A DNA stretch of 64,000 nt from positions 1,516,760-1,580,759 of the forward strand of contig NZ_CP141821.1 in NCBI RefSeq assembly GCF_035621495.1. Direction: 5' to 3'. The translations under genes were made by a program, and so were the position numbers. The stretch's first letter is position 1; each line of letters opens with the position of its first letter. The notes under the pieces are model-generated. The model ran no database searches, was not told where the DNA came from, and saw only the letters and a list, made by a program, of their open reading frames with translations. Origin of the DNA: Thermococcus sp. SY098 (lineage in GTDB: Archaea; Methanobacteriota_B; Thermococci; Thermococcales; Thermococcaceae). This document shows, piece by piece, positions 20,983-30,054 of this stretch.

Positions 20983-21046
20983 CACCGTTCTCACCTGGAG
21001 AAGGTTATTTTTAGAGGTTTTAAAAACAGTTAGGTTATGTGCTTAA

Positions 21047-21151
21047 AGCCCTTGTGCTGGCGATGACACTGATTTTGAAGAAAAGGCAGATATGGACAAC
21101 AATGGAATCATAGATCTTCACGATGTAATGCTTATCCTCCAGGAGGCTTGA
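21047..21151 (+). pseudogene. Fragment of a dockerin / EF-hand-like C-terminus
   Basis: About 34 codons open from just after a TAA (21044-21046) to a TGA (21149-21151), with no start codon. The reading contains DMDNNGIIDLHDV, a calcium-loop pattern with D, D, N, I, D and D at the loop positions, and a downstream helix VMLILQEA, as in type I dockerin repeats. It looks like the 3' end of a lost secreted protein gene. The remainder of the 344-nt gap (20995-21338) contains the thermosome promoter. Confidence 0.5.
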
Positions 21152-21338
21152 GAACTTTCTTTTCTTTTAATTTTCTAAGATTTTCTCTACCTTCATCCCC
21201 CTCCACTCTGCATTTTGTAAAAATGTTTCTAAAGCGAAAAATTTATAAATAATCCAAAGGAACCTATGAGTGGAAACAACAAATTGTGAATAAAAGCTAT
21301 TATGGTATAATTTAAAAAATCGAAGGAGGTGGGCGGAG

Positions 21339-22982
21339 ATGGCCCAGCTCGCAGGACAACCAATCTTAATTCTGCCTGAGGGGACTCAGAGATATGTTGG
21401 TAAGGACGCCCAGAGGTTGAACATCTTGGCTGCAAGGATTGTTGCTGAGACCGTTAGAACAACTTTAGGACCAAAAGGAATGGACAAAATGCTCGTCGAC
21501 AGCTTAGGAGACATCGTCATCACAAACGACGGTGCAACCATTCTTGATGAGATGGACATCCAGCACCCAGCTGCAAAGATGATGGTCGAAGTTGCTAAGA
21601 CCCAGGACAAGGAGGCTGGTGATGGTACAACCACAGCAGTTGTCATTGCGGGTGAGCTTCTCAGGAAAGCTGAGGAGCTGCTCGACCAGAACATTCACCC
21701 AAGCATCATCGTCAAGGGTTACACAATGGCTGCCGAGAAGGCACAGGAGATACTTGACAGCATCGCAAAGGATGTTGATGTCAACGATGAAGAGACACTC
21801 CTCAAAGCGGCAGTCACTGCAATAACCGGAAAGGCAGCTGAGGAGGAGAGGGAGTACTTGGCAAAGCTTGCAGTTGAGGCTGTCAAGCAGGTTGCAGAGA
21901 AGGTTGGCGACAAATACCATGTGGACATTGACAACATCAAGCTCGAGAAGAAGGAGGGTGGAAGCGTTAAGGATACAAAGCTCATCAAGGGTGTTGTGAT
22001 TGACAAAGAGAGGGTCCATCCAGGAATGCCAAAGAGGGTTGAGGGAGCTAAGATTGCACTCATCAACGATGCAATTGAGGTCAAGGAGACGGAGACAGAT
22101 GCTGAGATAAGAATCACAAGCCCAGAGCAGCTCCAGGCATTCCTCGAACAAGAGGAGAGAATGCTCAAGGAGATGGTTGACAAGATCGTTGCAACAGGAG
22201 CAAACGTTGTCTTCTGCCAGAAGGGTATTGATGATTTGGCACAGCACTATTTGGCTAAGGCTGGAATCCTGGCAGTGAGAAGGGTCAAGAAGAGCGACAT
22301 GGAGAAGTTAGCAAAAGCAACAGGAGCCAAGATCGTCACAAACATCAGAGACCTCACACCAGATGACCTCGGTTACGCAGAGGTTGTTGAGGAGAGAAAG
22401 GTCGCTGGCGAGAACATGATCTTCGTTGAGGGTTGCAAGAATCCAAAGGCAGTGACAATCCTCATCAGGGGTGGAACAGAGCACGTCGTTGACGAGGTCG
22501 AGAGGGCAATGGAAGATGCTATAAAGGTCGTTAAGGACATCATCGAGGACGGAAAGATTGTCGCAGGTGGTGGAGCAAGCGAGATCGAGCTCAGCGTCAA
22601 GCTCGACGAGTATGCTAAAGAAGTCGGTGGAAAAGAGCAGCTCGCCATCGAGGCATTCGCCGAGGCACTCAAGGTCATTCCAAGAACATTGGCAGAGAAC
22701 GCTGGACTTGACCCAATCGAGACACTCGTTAAGGTCATTGCAGCCCACAAGGAGAAGGGACCAACAGTCGGTGTTGACGTCTTCGCAGGAGAGCCAGCAG
22801 ACATGATGGAGAGGGGTGTTATTGAGCCTGTGAGGGTTAAGAAGCAGGCAATCAAGAGCGCAAGCGAAGCAGCAATCATGATCCTCAGAATCGACGACGT
22901 CATAGCAGCACAGAAGCTTGAGAAGGAGAAGGAAGGAGAGAAGGGAGGAGGAAGCGAGGACTTCAGCAGCGACCTTGACTGA
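21339..22982 (+). CDS. thsA: Thermosome subunit (group II chaperonin)
   Basis: ATP-driven protein-folding chaperonin, 547 residues, forming a two-ring complex in the cytoplasm. NDGATI (63-68), GDGTTTAVV (94-102) and the [10 protein letters not shown] box mark the ATPase domain. The C-terminal tail is acidic ([13 protein letters not shown]) rather than a long GGM repeat. Codon use is strongly biased, as in highly expressed genes. A TATA-like AATTTATAAATAA at about 21240-21252 implies a long leader; a second weaker TATA-like element lies nearer (about 21304-21316). The ribosome binding site is GGAGGTG. The subunit type (alpha or beta) is not decided. Confidence 0.95.
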   Translation: MAQLAGQPILILPEGTQRYVGKDAQRLNILAARIVAETVRTTLGPKGMDKMLVDSLGDIVITNDGATILDEMDIQHPAAKMMVEVAKTQDKEAGDGTTTAVVIAGELLRKAEELLDQNIHPSIIVKGYTMAAEKAQEILDSIAKDVDVNDEETLLKAAVTAITGKAAEEEREYLAKLAVEAVKQVAEKVGDKYHVDIDNIKLEKKEGGSVKDTKLIKGVVIDKERVHPGMPKRVEGAKIALINDAIEVKETETDAEIRITSPEQLQAFLEQEERMLKEMVDKIVATGANVVFCQKGIDDLAQHYLAKAGILAVRRVKKSDMEKLAKATGAKIVTNIRDLTPDDLGYAEVVEERKVAGENMIFVEGCKNPKAVTILIRGGTEHVVDEVERAMEDAIKVVKDIIEDGKIVAGGGASEIELSVKLDEYAKEVGGKEQLAIEAFAEALKVIPRTLAENAGLDPIETLVKVIAAHKEKGPTVGVDVFAGEPADMMERGVIEPVRVKKQAIKSASEAAIMILRIDDVIAAQKLEKEKEGEKGGGSEDFSSDLD

Positions 22983-23108
22983 TCTCTCTAACTTTTCTTC
23001 TTAAGTTTTCTTTTGAATCTTTGGTGGATCTTAAAAATCCTCTTCTGGTTGTCTTGAAATGCCATATACTTCAAGAAGATTTCTCTTGGCTCTCCTTTTT
23101 AAAAGCAG

Positions 23109-23717
23109 CTAAAAAGAGGATGCAGTAGCATTAAGTTTCTCAATCTCTTTTTCAAGCCTCTTCAGCTTTTCCTTGGCTCTTCTCAGCTGGGCGTTGGCTA
23201 ACTCAACTATTTTTTCAATGTATCCTTCACCCACCCAAAGGGCACCATTTTCTCCTAAGGGAACGTCCATTCTTTCTGTTGACCTTATTTCAACTACAAG
23301 CTTCTTGTGGCTGATGCTCTTGATGTTTGAATGCTTGAACCCGCAGTTTATTGCCAGATTTAAAAGCTCAACGGCATCTTCCAATGTTTTGGCAGAAACG
23401 TGAATTATGGGGCTGTGAAGCATGAACCAGAGCATCCCAGAGTTGTGCTTCTTGACCGCTGTTAAAACCTCTTCAAGAGAAACCTCTCTGTGCCACTTGC
23501 CGAGCCATTCAGCGTTAACCTTATCTCCAAACTCTGGCATCTGCATTACGGTTATCCTTCCGGAGCATGAAGATGTTGTGAAATAATTTGGAAGGGAGTT
23601 TATTTTCTCCAAAAGATGAATTATGTCTTCATCGACTAAGCCCTTCTCTAAGGCCTCGCTCAGACTTTCCATTGCTTTTCGCTTTTGGAGTTCAAAGTTC
23701 TTCTCGTAGAGGAACAT
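23109..23717 (-). CDS. taw3: tRNA wybutosine-synthesis methyltransferase Taw3
   Basis: Taw3/TYW3 family SAM-dependent methyltransferase acting on the wyosine base at position 37 of tRNA-Phe. It has the family signature NYFTTSSCSGRI and later LGKWHREVSL and VEIRSTERMDV. 202 residues from the chosen ATG (MFLYEKN). The frame stays open 14 codons further upstream, but a TATA-like CTTTTTAAATACC lies there, about 25-30 nt before this ATG, which fits a leaderless transcript starting here. It follows the helicase gene by 42 nt. Confidence 0.9.
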   Translation of the reverse strand: MFLYEKNFELQKRKAMESLSEALEKGLVDEDIIHLLEKINSLPNYFTTSSCSGRITVMQMPEFGDKVNAEWLGKWHREVSLEEVLTAVKKHNSGMLWFMLHSPIIHVSAKTLEDAVELLNLAINCGFKHSNIKSISHKKLVVEIRSTERMDVPLGENGALWVGEGYIEKIVELANAQLRRAKEKLKRLEKEIEKLNATASSF

Positions 23718-23759
23718 GAAGGTAAATTTGTGAAGGTATTTAAAAAGATTGACATGCAT

Positions 23760-25718
23760 TTAAGCAAAGGGTATGAATGCCCCCCTCTTCCTCACAAACT
23801 CCACAAACCTCTTGTAAGTTGGATGTGCACCCAAGGTCTCGCTGTCTCCAATAGCTATCAACTTGCGCTTTGCCCTTGTTAGAGAAACGTTTAGCCTTCT
23901 TAAATCAGTTAAAAATCCAAGCTCGCCCTTTTTATTGGAGCGAACAAATGAAAGAATAATAACTTCTTTCTCCCTCCCCTGATACCCATCGACGGTTTTT
24001 ACTTCAATTTCATCGTTTTCTATGAGTGAGCTTATCAAATCTCTTTGATCATCATAAGGTGTTATAACTCCAACTGACTCTGGCTTAATACCCATCCTTA
24101 ACAATCTTTTTACTATCTCCTTAACGAGCTTTGCTTCCAGCGGATTCTCCCTTGAAAGCGAACCTCTTCTTTGCCTTTCCCACTTTTCAGGATGTTTGGA
24201 TGTGTCAACAAAGACTAAGGGTTCTTTTGGATTTAAGATGGAATCCCAGGGCTCTCCAAAATGGAAAACCCTAATGCCCAAATCGAGCAAAGTTATGTTT
24301 TTGACTCCATCATGAGCCTTAATTCTTCCATTGTAAAATTCTCTGCTTGGGAACTCCATGAGTCTTTCATTCATTCTGTACTGGATTTCAAGCATCTTTG
24401 CCTTTGATGGGTAAAGTTCAATAAGCTTTTCAAAGAGCGTTTCGCTGAGTTCTTTTGCCTCCTCACTCAAAATCGTTGGGGGCAATTGCTTATGGTCACC
24501 AGCCAAGATGAACTTTTTGGCTTTTGCTATTGGAATTAAAACGCTTGGAATCGTTGCCTGTGAAGCTTCGTCTATGACAGCTACATCAAAGTTAACGTCT
24601 TTTATGAAATCAAGAACCGCTGAAGAGTTTGTGCTTAAAACAACATCCGCTTGTTTTATTATCTCTCCTATTATTTCTTCCTCAAGCTTTTTGGTTTCAT
24701 CATACAGCTTTTGAACTTTTTCGTTAAATGCTATCCATTGGGCCATTGATTTCACAACCCTTGCTGGAACGCCTCTTGCTCCAATTCCCCTCTCTGCGAG
24801 CCTTAGAATTTGCCTATCTGTAAGACCCCTCCGCCATTGGGGTGTTGGTTTTGTGTACTGATCTCTGAGCATTGCCAACCTTTCAGCCTTACTCCTGAGC
24901 TCTTTCACTCTCCTATACTTCTTGTGGACTTCAACCTGATAAGCCAGTGTTGATTCCTTTAGGTGCTTTGATACCCTGGAGGGATGTCCCAAGCGAACGA
25001 GCTTAACTTTCCCCCATAAGCGCTCGACTAAGTTATCAACAGCCACGTTGCTCTCTGCAGTTGCCAAAACTTTCTTCCCTCTTTTTACTTCTTGAAGAAT
25101 AACTTCAGCAAGTGTTCTTGTCTTTCCAGTGCCGAAGGGACCATGGATTAGGAAGAAGTCTTCACTCCCCAGAGCCAAGCTTACAGCCTTCCTTTGGCTT
25201 TCGTTTAGCTGCTTATCAAATGGTTTAAATTCAACCTCAGCACTTTCTCTGGGCTTTTCTAATCCAAGAACAAACCTTAATGCCTGCTTTCCACTTTCGC
25301 TGAGCCTTTCAAGGTTTTCTATCTGCCTCTTAAAGGTTACATCATTGGCATAGAGGTCGATTCTAACGTTTCTTAATGCCCAGGTCGGGACGCTCTCAAG
25401 GGCAACGACAAGAAAGCGCTTCCCCTTTTCAGTCACGGTTCCGATTAAGTCACTTGCCAAAGGATTTCCCCTGCTTATCACAACCAAATCCCCAACGCTG
25501 ATTTCAGTCTTTATCTCCTGCTTTCTGCCGTATTTAACGAGTTTGTAACCAAATTCCTCTCCAATAATTTTTCCATTTAAGCCAAGAACAGCTCTCCCTG
25601 CTTTTTCTCTCTCATATCCGGTTAGCTTCCTCATCTCCTCTCGCATAGCCTCTATCTCTGCCTCTCGCTCAAGCTCAACAAGCTCTTTGAGATGGTTAAT
25701 GTATCGAACTATGTTCAT
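23760..25718 (-). CDS. IGHMBP2/UPF1-like SF1 helicase
   Basis: A 652-residue superfamily 1B DNA/RNA helicase. An N-terminal beta-barrel accessory domain (about 1-140) is followed by Walker A GPFGTGKT (about 195), Walker B DEAS near 380, GDHKQLPPT near 405, the Q-Y-R box (EIQYRMNERLMEFPS), VDGYQGREKEVI near 580 and LTRAKRKL near 615. These match the archaeal IGHMBP2-family helicases. Length is normal. It is cotranscribed with, or overlaps the promoter of, taw3. Confidence 0.92.
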   Translation of the reverse strand: MNIVRYINHLKELVELEREAEIEAMREEMRKLTGYEREKAGRAVLGLNGKIIGEEFGYKLVKYGRKQEIKTEISVGDLVVISRGNPLASDLIGTVTEKGKRFLVVALESVPTWALRNVRIDLYANDVTFKRQIENLERLSESGKQALRFVLGLEKPRESAEVEFKPFDKQLNESQRKAVSLALGSEDFFLIHGPFGTGKTRTLAEVILQEVKRGKKVLATAESNVAVDNLVERLWGKVKLVRLGHPSRVSKHLKESTLAYQVEVHKKYRRVKELRSKAERLAMLRDQYTKPTPQWRRGLTDRQILRLAERGIGARGVPARVVKSMAQWIAFNEKVQKLYDETKKLEEEIIGEIIKQADVVLSTNSSAVLDFIKDVNFDVAVIDEASQATIPSVLIPIAKAKKFILAGDHKQLPPTILSEEAKELSETLFEKLIELYPSKAKMLEIQYRMNERLMEFPSREFYNGRIKAHDGVKNITLLDLGIRVFHFGEPWDSILNPKEPLVFVDTSKHPEKWERQRRGSLSRENPLEAKLVKEIVKRLLRMGIKPESVGVITPYDDQRDLISSLIENDEIEVKTVDGYQGREKEVIILSFVRSNKKGELGFLTDLRRLNVSLTRAKRKLIAIGDSETLGAHPTYKRFVEFVRKRGAFIPFA

Positions 25719-25833
25719 CTTATTCCACGCTCCCTCATATCTAACTCTCGATCTTCATTAAAAGCGTTGGGTTATCTGACCATAAATTATTTAAGATTGA
25801 ATAATTTAAAGTTGAATAATGTGATGATACATA

Positions 25834-26940
25834 ATGGAGAACCCATTTATATTTGGAGAACCCGCTAAAGGTGAGAAATTTATAGATCGAAAAAGAGAGC
25901 TTGAGAGGCTTAGGAACTACATCATAAATGCAAGAAATGTGATCATATATTCGCCAAGAAGATTTGGCAAAACATCTCTCGTATTGAAGGTGCTTGAAGA
26001 ACTGAGGGGGGAGATAATTTCCCTTTTTATTGATTGCTATTCAGTAACCTCTGAGAAAGACCTTGCGAACAGGCTTACAAAAAAAGTTCTCCAGCATTAC
26101 AAGGGGAAAGAGATATGGCATGCTGTAAAGAAGCTGTTCCAGAACATAACTCCAAAAATTACAATTGAAACGACACCCAACGTACAAATTGAAATCAGTT
26201 ATGAGGGCGTTGAAAATTGGGAGGAAGCGTTAGATTTGCCCCAGAAGTTGGCGTTAGACAAAGGTAAGAGAGTTGTTGTGGTTTTTGATGAATTTCAGGA
26301 ACTTGTAAAATTTGGTAATTTGCTTAAGCTCCTACGATCAAAATTCCAGCATCACGATAGAGTCAGCTACATCTTTATTGGCAGCAAAAGGCACCTAATG
26401 GAGTGGATATTTAAGTCAAAGGAGAGCCCCTTTTATAATTTCGGTGCTCACATTACTCTCAAAGAGATACCTAAGGAGGAATTTAAAATATACATCTGGA
26501 ATGCTTTTAAAAAAGGGAATATTGAAATTGGGGAGCATGTTATAGATAGAATCCTCTCTTTAACTAAATGCCACCCATATTACACACAAAGACTTTGCTT
26601 TGAGCTTTGGTATGTTGGGACTCTCAAAAAGGTGGTGGACGAAAAAGATGTGGAAAGAACCTTAAATGAACTTATATCAGATTTAGAGGACTCTTATCTG
26701 CTTATTTGGGAGTCTTTAACTCCAAACCAAAGAAAAGCTCTACTTGCAGTAGCCAAAGGAGAAGAAGACTTATTTTCAGGAGAATTCTTACGTAAATATG
26801 ACTTTAAAAGCCCAGCAAGTGTACAATCTGCCTTGAGAAAGCTTGTAAAAAAGGAGATAGTTACTAAAATTGGAGAGACCTACAAAGTATCAGACGTTTT
26901 TATGGAGTACTGGTTGAAAAAACGATTCCTTGAAGAATAG
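25834..26940 (+). CDS. Archaeal AAA-type ATPase with C-terminal winged helix
   Basis: A 368-residue member of the archaeal ATPase (PF01637-like) family. P-loop SPRRFGKTS at 40-48, Walker B VVVVFDEFQ near 148, a sensor-like IFIGSKRHLM near 180, and a winged-helix-like end (about 280-365) ending in YWLKKRFLEE. Unlike the four island ATPases, it lacks a PD-(D/E)XK-like tail. AAGATTGAATAATTTAAAG (about 25791-25809) holds a weak TATA. The stop is directly before the tRNA genes of the opposite strand. Confidence 0.85.
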   Translation: MENPFIFGEPAKGEKFIDRKRELERLRNYIINARNVIIYSPRRFGKTSLVLKVLEELRGEIISLFIDCYSVTSEKDLANRLTKKVLQHYKGKEIWHAVKKLFQNITPKITIETTPNVQIEISYEGVENWEEALDLPQKLALDKGKRVVVVFDEFQELVKFGNLLKLLRSKFQHHDRVSYIFIGSKRHLMEWIFKSKESPFYNFGAHITLKEIPKEEFKIYIWNAFKKGNIEIGEHVIDRILSLTKCHPYYTQRLCFELWYVGTLKKVVDEKDVERTLNELISDLEDSYLLIWESLTPNQRKALLAVAKGEEDLFSGEFLRKYDFKSPASVQSALRKLVKKEIVTKIGETYKVSDVFMEYWLKKRFLEE

Positions 26941-26944
26941 TTGC

Positions 26945-27022
26945 TGGTGGGCCCGCGGGGCTTCGAACCCCGGACCTCCCGCTTATCAGGCGGGCGCTCT
27001 GACCAGGCTGAGCCACGGGCCC
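26945..27022 (-). tRNA. tRNA-Ile (GAT anticodon)
   Basis: A complete cloverleaf on the minus strand. Acceptor GGGCCCG pairs with CGGGCCC, discriminator A and an encoded CCA follow, the T loop is GTTCGAA, and the anticodon loop CTGATAA gives anticodon GAT. No intron is seen. It lies 8 nt downstream of tRNA-Glu and should be processed from the same transcript. Confidence 0.95.
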
Positions 27023-27030
27023 TCTTCAAC

Positions 27031-27108
27031 TGGTGCCCCGGCCGGGATTTGAACCCGGGTCGCGGGATCGAGAGTCCCGCATGATTGACCGGGCTACACC
27101 ACCGGGGC
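27031..27108 (-). tRNA. tRNA-Glu (CTC anticodon)
   Basis: A complete cloverleaf on the minus strand. Acceptor GCCCCGG/CCGGGGC, discriminator A, encoded CCA, T loop GTTCAAA, and a 7-base anticodon loop CTCTCGA on a CGGGA/TCCCG stem gives anticodon CTC. First gene of the tRNA pair. Confidence 0.95.
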
Positions 27109-27130
27109 GCCGATAATCCTAAGCTCTGTC

Positions 27131-27146
27131 AAATTTATAAATTTTT
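27131..27146 (-). promoter_or_regulatory. TATA element for the tRNA pair
   Basis: AAAATTTATAAATTT on the minus strand, about 25-30 nt upstream of the tRNA-Glu 5' end, matches the strong Thermococcales TATA of stable RNA genes. Confidence 0.65.
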
Positions 27147-27234
27147 CGGTAATTTGGGCATTGCTTACTCTTGGCTTCCGTAATCCTTATATCCTCTTCT
27201 TTCAACATTAATGTACTGGCGTGGGGTGAGTGTT

Positions 27235-28230
27235 ATGAAGGTTTTGATCATGGCTGGCGGTTATGCCACTCGTCTCTGGCCCATAACCAAGGACAACCCA
27301 AAAGCTCTGCTTCCTCTGGGGGACAGATACATCATCGATTACATCCTTGAAAAAACAAAGGAGCTGGGCTTAGAAGTTTACGTATCAACCAACAGATTCT
27401 TTGCGAAGTACTTTGAGGAGTGGAGCAGGGATAAGGATGTCGAGCTCCTGGTTGAAGATACATTTCGCGAAGAGGAGAAGCTTGGCACCATTGGAGCCCT
27501 CCAAGAAGCGGTAAGTAGGCTCGGCTTGGACGATTATCTCGTCATCGCTGGCGATAATCTATTCTCCTTCAGCTTGAAGGACTTCTTGGACAAATACAAT
27601 GGAAAAACGCTGATAGCTGTCTATGATGTCGGCGACTTTGAGCTTGCGAAGAGGTATGGTGTGGTTCTTCTTGAGGGAGATAGGGTGATTGATTTTGAGG
27701 AAAAGCCGGTAAAGCCCAAATCGACTCTCATAAGCACGGGAGTTTATGTCTTCCCAAAGGATGCTATGGAAATGATACCCCAGTACTTGGAGGAGGGCAA
27801 CAAAGATTCTCCAGGCTACTTTATTCAGTGGCTCCTATCTAAAGGGATTGAAATTTATGCATACAAATTCGATGAGTACTGGTATGACATCGGAAGTGCG
27901 GACAGTTATTTGGAGGCATTGAAAACCCTTTTGAGGGAGAGCTACATTGAGGAGATACAGATAAGTCCCTATGCGAAGATTATTTCCCCGGTTGTTATAA
28001 AGAGGGGAGCAAAGATCCTTGGAAGATCAATAATTGGGCCATATGCCTACATTGGTGAGGGGTGTGTTGTTGAGAATTCTGACATAAGCGACTCAATAAT
28101 TTTTAAAAACACCATAATAAGGAATTCAACAATCTGGCGTTCGATAATTGATGAAAAGTGTGAGATAAGGAATTTGGAGCTTAAGAAGAGCTTAGTCGGT
28201 GGGCATGCGAAGATACAGAGGGGAGATTAA
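27235..28230 (+). CDS. Sugar-phosphate nucleotidyltransferase
   Basis: A 331-residue enzyme of the nucleotidyltransferase (GlmU/RfbA/ManC-like) family that makes an NDP-sugar from NTP and sugar 1-phosphate. The signature MAGGYATRLWPIT with PKALLPLG is at about 5-32, VIAGDNLF near 100, and EKP then STGVYVF near 155-170. A left-handed beta-helix with hexapeptide-like repeats forms the C-terminal part (about 235-325). The sugar cannot be read from sequence. The ATG follows GGGGTGAG; an in-frame ATG eight codons earlier lacks a ribosome binding site. Confidence 0.9.
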   Translation: MKVLIMAGGYATRLWPITKDNPKALLPLGDRYIIDYILEKTKELGLEVYVSTNRFFAKYFEEWSRDKDVELLVEDTFREEEKLGTIGALQEAVSRLGLDDYLVIAGDNLFSFSLKDFLDKYNGKTLIAVYDVGDFELAKRYGVVLLEGDRVIDFEEKPVKPKSTLISTGVYVFPKDAMEMIPQYLEEGNKDSPGYFIQWLLSKGIEIYAYKFDEYWYDIGSADSYLEALKTLLRESYIEEIQISPYAKIISPVVIKRGAKILGRSIIGPYAYIGEGCVVENSDISDSIIFKNTIIRNSTIWRSIIDEKCEIRNLELKKSLVGGHAKIQRGD

Positions 28231-28648
28231 TCAATAAAAATGAGGGACACCGCATAGAATTCGACCTTTAAACGGAGTTTCACCTTGAAGCAAAGCTTAC
28301 ATCCCATCCAAACCCTGCAGCTCTGGGCAAACTGCAGAATTTGTTCAGGCTATAAACCTTGGATCGAGATGAAGCTTCGTTTTTGGTCTCTTTTCTATAC
28401 AGTGCCCCTCACTATACAGCTCTCGCTTAACATATATAAAGCTTTCTTGTTTTTAATGCTTGTTTTAATTAAAGTTTTAATTTCAAATAATAAAACAAAA
28501 CTTCCCAAGATAGTGGGCAAGCTTTTCACCTGTTTTACGATTGCCATATAATCGAATCTTTACTCTTCAGGTGGGCAAAAAGCTTATATATCATCGGCGG
28601 TGCTTAATTAAATGTAATTAAATGTCATTAAAGCTGGAGGTGATTTAA
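28231..28648. other. Gene-free stretch before the sulfate-activation operon
   Basis: This 418-nt stretch has no frame I believe. It contains a direct repeat CTATACAG (28395-28402 and 28412-28419) and two TATA-like elements: ACATATATAAAG near 28430-28441 and AGCTTATATATC near 28581-28592. The second is the likely promoter of the RHH regulator. Stops are frequent in all six frames apart from one 88-codon frame without a ribosome binding site. Confidence 0.4.
28606..28630. promoter_or_regulatory. Tandem 10-bp repeats, likely RHH operator
   Basis: AATTAAATGT occurs twice head to tail (28606-28615, 28616-28625) followed by a partial CATTA. The repeats lie about 20-40 bp after the TATA-like AGCTTATATATC, over the expected transcription start, and before the ribosome binding site GGAGGTGA. 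A 10-bp period fits ribbon-helix-helix dimers binding one face of DNA. Autoregulation by the gene just downstream is inferred. Confidence 0.5.
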
Positions 28649-28879
28649 ATGGCAGAGGATGAAAGGAAATACACAACAGTCTCAATTCCGAAGCCCCTCT
28701 ATGAGAAGATAAAGAAGAGAATTGAAGGGACAGGCTTTACATCAGTTTCAGACTACGTTACATATGTTCTGAGGGAAGTGCTGGCAAGCTTGGAGGAGGA
28801 AGAGAAGGAAGAGGTCTTCAGTGAAGAGGAGGAGGAAAAGGTTAAGGAGAGACTTAGGGCTCTCGGCTACCTCGACTGA
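28649..28879 (+). CDS. Ribbon-helix-helix (CopG-like) regulator
   Basis: A 76-residue protein. The N-terminal strand KYTTVSIPKPLYEKI and two helices with TSVSDYVTYVLREVL make an RHH DNA-binding fold (about 6-45). An acidic coiled tail (EEEEKEEVFSEEEEEKV) follows. GGAGGTGA precedes the ATG. It is the first gene of the sulfate-activation operon, 30 nt before sat, so it is probably the local regulator acting at the tandem repeats upstream. Confidence 0.85.
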   Translation: MAEDERKYTTVSIPKPLYEKIKKRIEGTGFTSVSDYVTYVLREVLASLEEEEKEEVFSEEEEEKVKERLRALGYLD

Positions 28880-28909
28880 CTTCTGTTAATTTTTATTTGG
28901 GTGATTGGA

Positions 28910-30049
28910 ATGGTTTCTAAGCCACATGGTGGGAGATTAGTCAGGAGAATAGCCGCTCCAAAAACGAGGGAAAGGATTCTAAGCGAGCAGAGAGAATATC
29001 CGAGGGCTGAAGTTGACCACGGAAGAGCAATTGACCTTGAAAATATAGCCCACGGTGTTTATTCCCCACTTAAGGGCTTTTTAACGAGCGATGATTTTCA
29101 GTCCGTTCTGGATCATATGAGGCTTAGCGATGATACCCCATGGACAATCCCTATTGTTCTTGACGTAAAAAAGCCTGAATTTGAAGAGGGTGATGCAGTT
29201 CTGCTTTACTATGATGATCTGCCTATAGCGAGGATGCATGTTGAGGAGATTTATACCTACGATAAGAAAGAATTCGCCCAGAAGGTTTTCAAAACAGCTG
29301 ATCCTAATCATCCCGGCGTTGCTAAGGTCTATGGGATGGGCAAATATTTAGTTGGCGGCGAGATTGAGCTTTTGAACGAGCTACCAAATCCTTTTGCAAA
29401 GTACACCCTCAGGCCAGTTGAGACGAGGATTCTGTTTAAAGAGAGGGGGTGGAAGACGGTAGTTGCCTTTCAGACGAGGAACGTTCCCCACATGGGACAT
29501 GAGTACGTTCAAAAAGCTGCACTGACTTTCGTCGATGGTCTCTTCATAAATCCAGTCTTAGGAAAGAAGAAGAGAGGAGATTACAGGGATGAGGTGATTA
29601 TCAAAGCCTATGAGGTTCTGTTCAAGCACTACTATCCAAAGGATGCAGCTACACTTGCAACCGTCAGGTATGAAATGAGATATGCTGGACCGAGAGAGGC
29701 GATACACCATGCAATCATGAGGAAGAACTTTGGGGCGACGCACTTCATAGTTGGGAGAGATCATGCAGGAGTAGGGGACTATTACGGACCTTATGAGGCA
29801 TGGGATCTGTTCGATGAGTTTCCGGATCTGGGCATAACCCCCATGTTCATACGTGAGGCTTTTTACTGCAAAAGATGCGGCGGAATGGTCAACGCTAAAA
29901 TCTGCCCGCACAGCGAGGAGTTCCACGTGAGGATAAGCGGAACAAAGCTCAGGAAGATGATAATGAGCGGTGAAAAGCCTCCTGAATATATGATGAGACC
30001 AGAAGTTTATGAGGTCATAAGGAGCTTTGAAAATCCATTCGTGGAGTGA
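28910..30049 (+). CDS. sat: Sulfate adenylyltransferase (ATP sulfurylase)
   Basis: Makes APS from sulfate and ATP. 379 residues of the homo-oligomeric Sat/Met3 type: an N-terminal PUA-like domain with HGVYSPLKGFL, active-site QTRNVPHMGHE (near 189) and GRDHAGVGDYYGPYEA (near 285). A C-terminal zinc site (CKRCGGMVNAKICPH) is typical of thermophile enzymes. The ATG is chosen over an in-frame ATT/ATG region three codons earlier because GGGTGA fits it. With cysC downstream it gives PAPS. Confidence 0.93.
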   Translation: MVSKPHGGRLVRRIAAPKTRERILSEQREYPRAEVDHGRAIDLENIAHGVYSPLKGFLTSDDFQSVLDHMRLSDDTPWTIPIVLDVKKPEFEEGDAVLLYYDDLPIARMHVEEIYTYDKKEFAQKVFKTADPNHPGVAKVYGMGKYLVGGEIELLNELPNPFAKYTLRPVETRILFKERGWKTVVAFQTRNVPHMGHEYVQKAALTFVDGLFINPVLGKKKRGDYRDEVIIKAYEVLFKHYYPKDAATLATVRYEMRYAGPREAIHHAIMRKNFGATHFIVGRDHAGVGDYYGPYEAWDLFDEFPDLGITPMFIREAFYCKRCGGMVNAKICPHSEEFHVRISGTKLRKMIMSGEKPPEYMMRPEVYEVIRSFENPFVE

Positions 30050-30054
30050 TGTGA

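Noticed and set aside
21504-22903. Several antisense frames of 100-250 codons across the thermosome gene
   Set aside because: Strong codon bias in the sense gene removes antisense stops; composition (Ser/Leu/Cys-rich) is that of shadow frames.
23008-23108. Box C/D sRNA between the thermosome and taw3
   Set aside because: Only isolated GATGA/CTGA-like words without proper spacing or terminal stem.
23718-23759. Upstream extension of Taw3 to an earlier ATG
   Set aside because: A TATA-like element lies inside the extension and family members begin at the later Met.
28285-28551. 88-codon plus-strand frame in the gap before the RHH regulator
   Set aside because: No ribosome binding site, Cys/Trp/Leu-rich shadow-like composition, and it crosses a TATA-like element.
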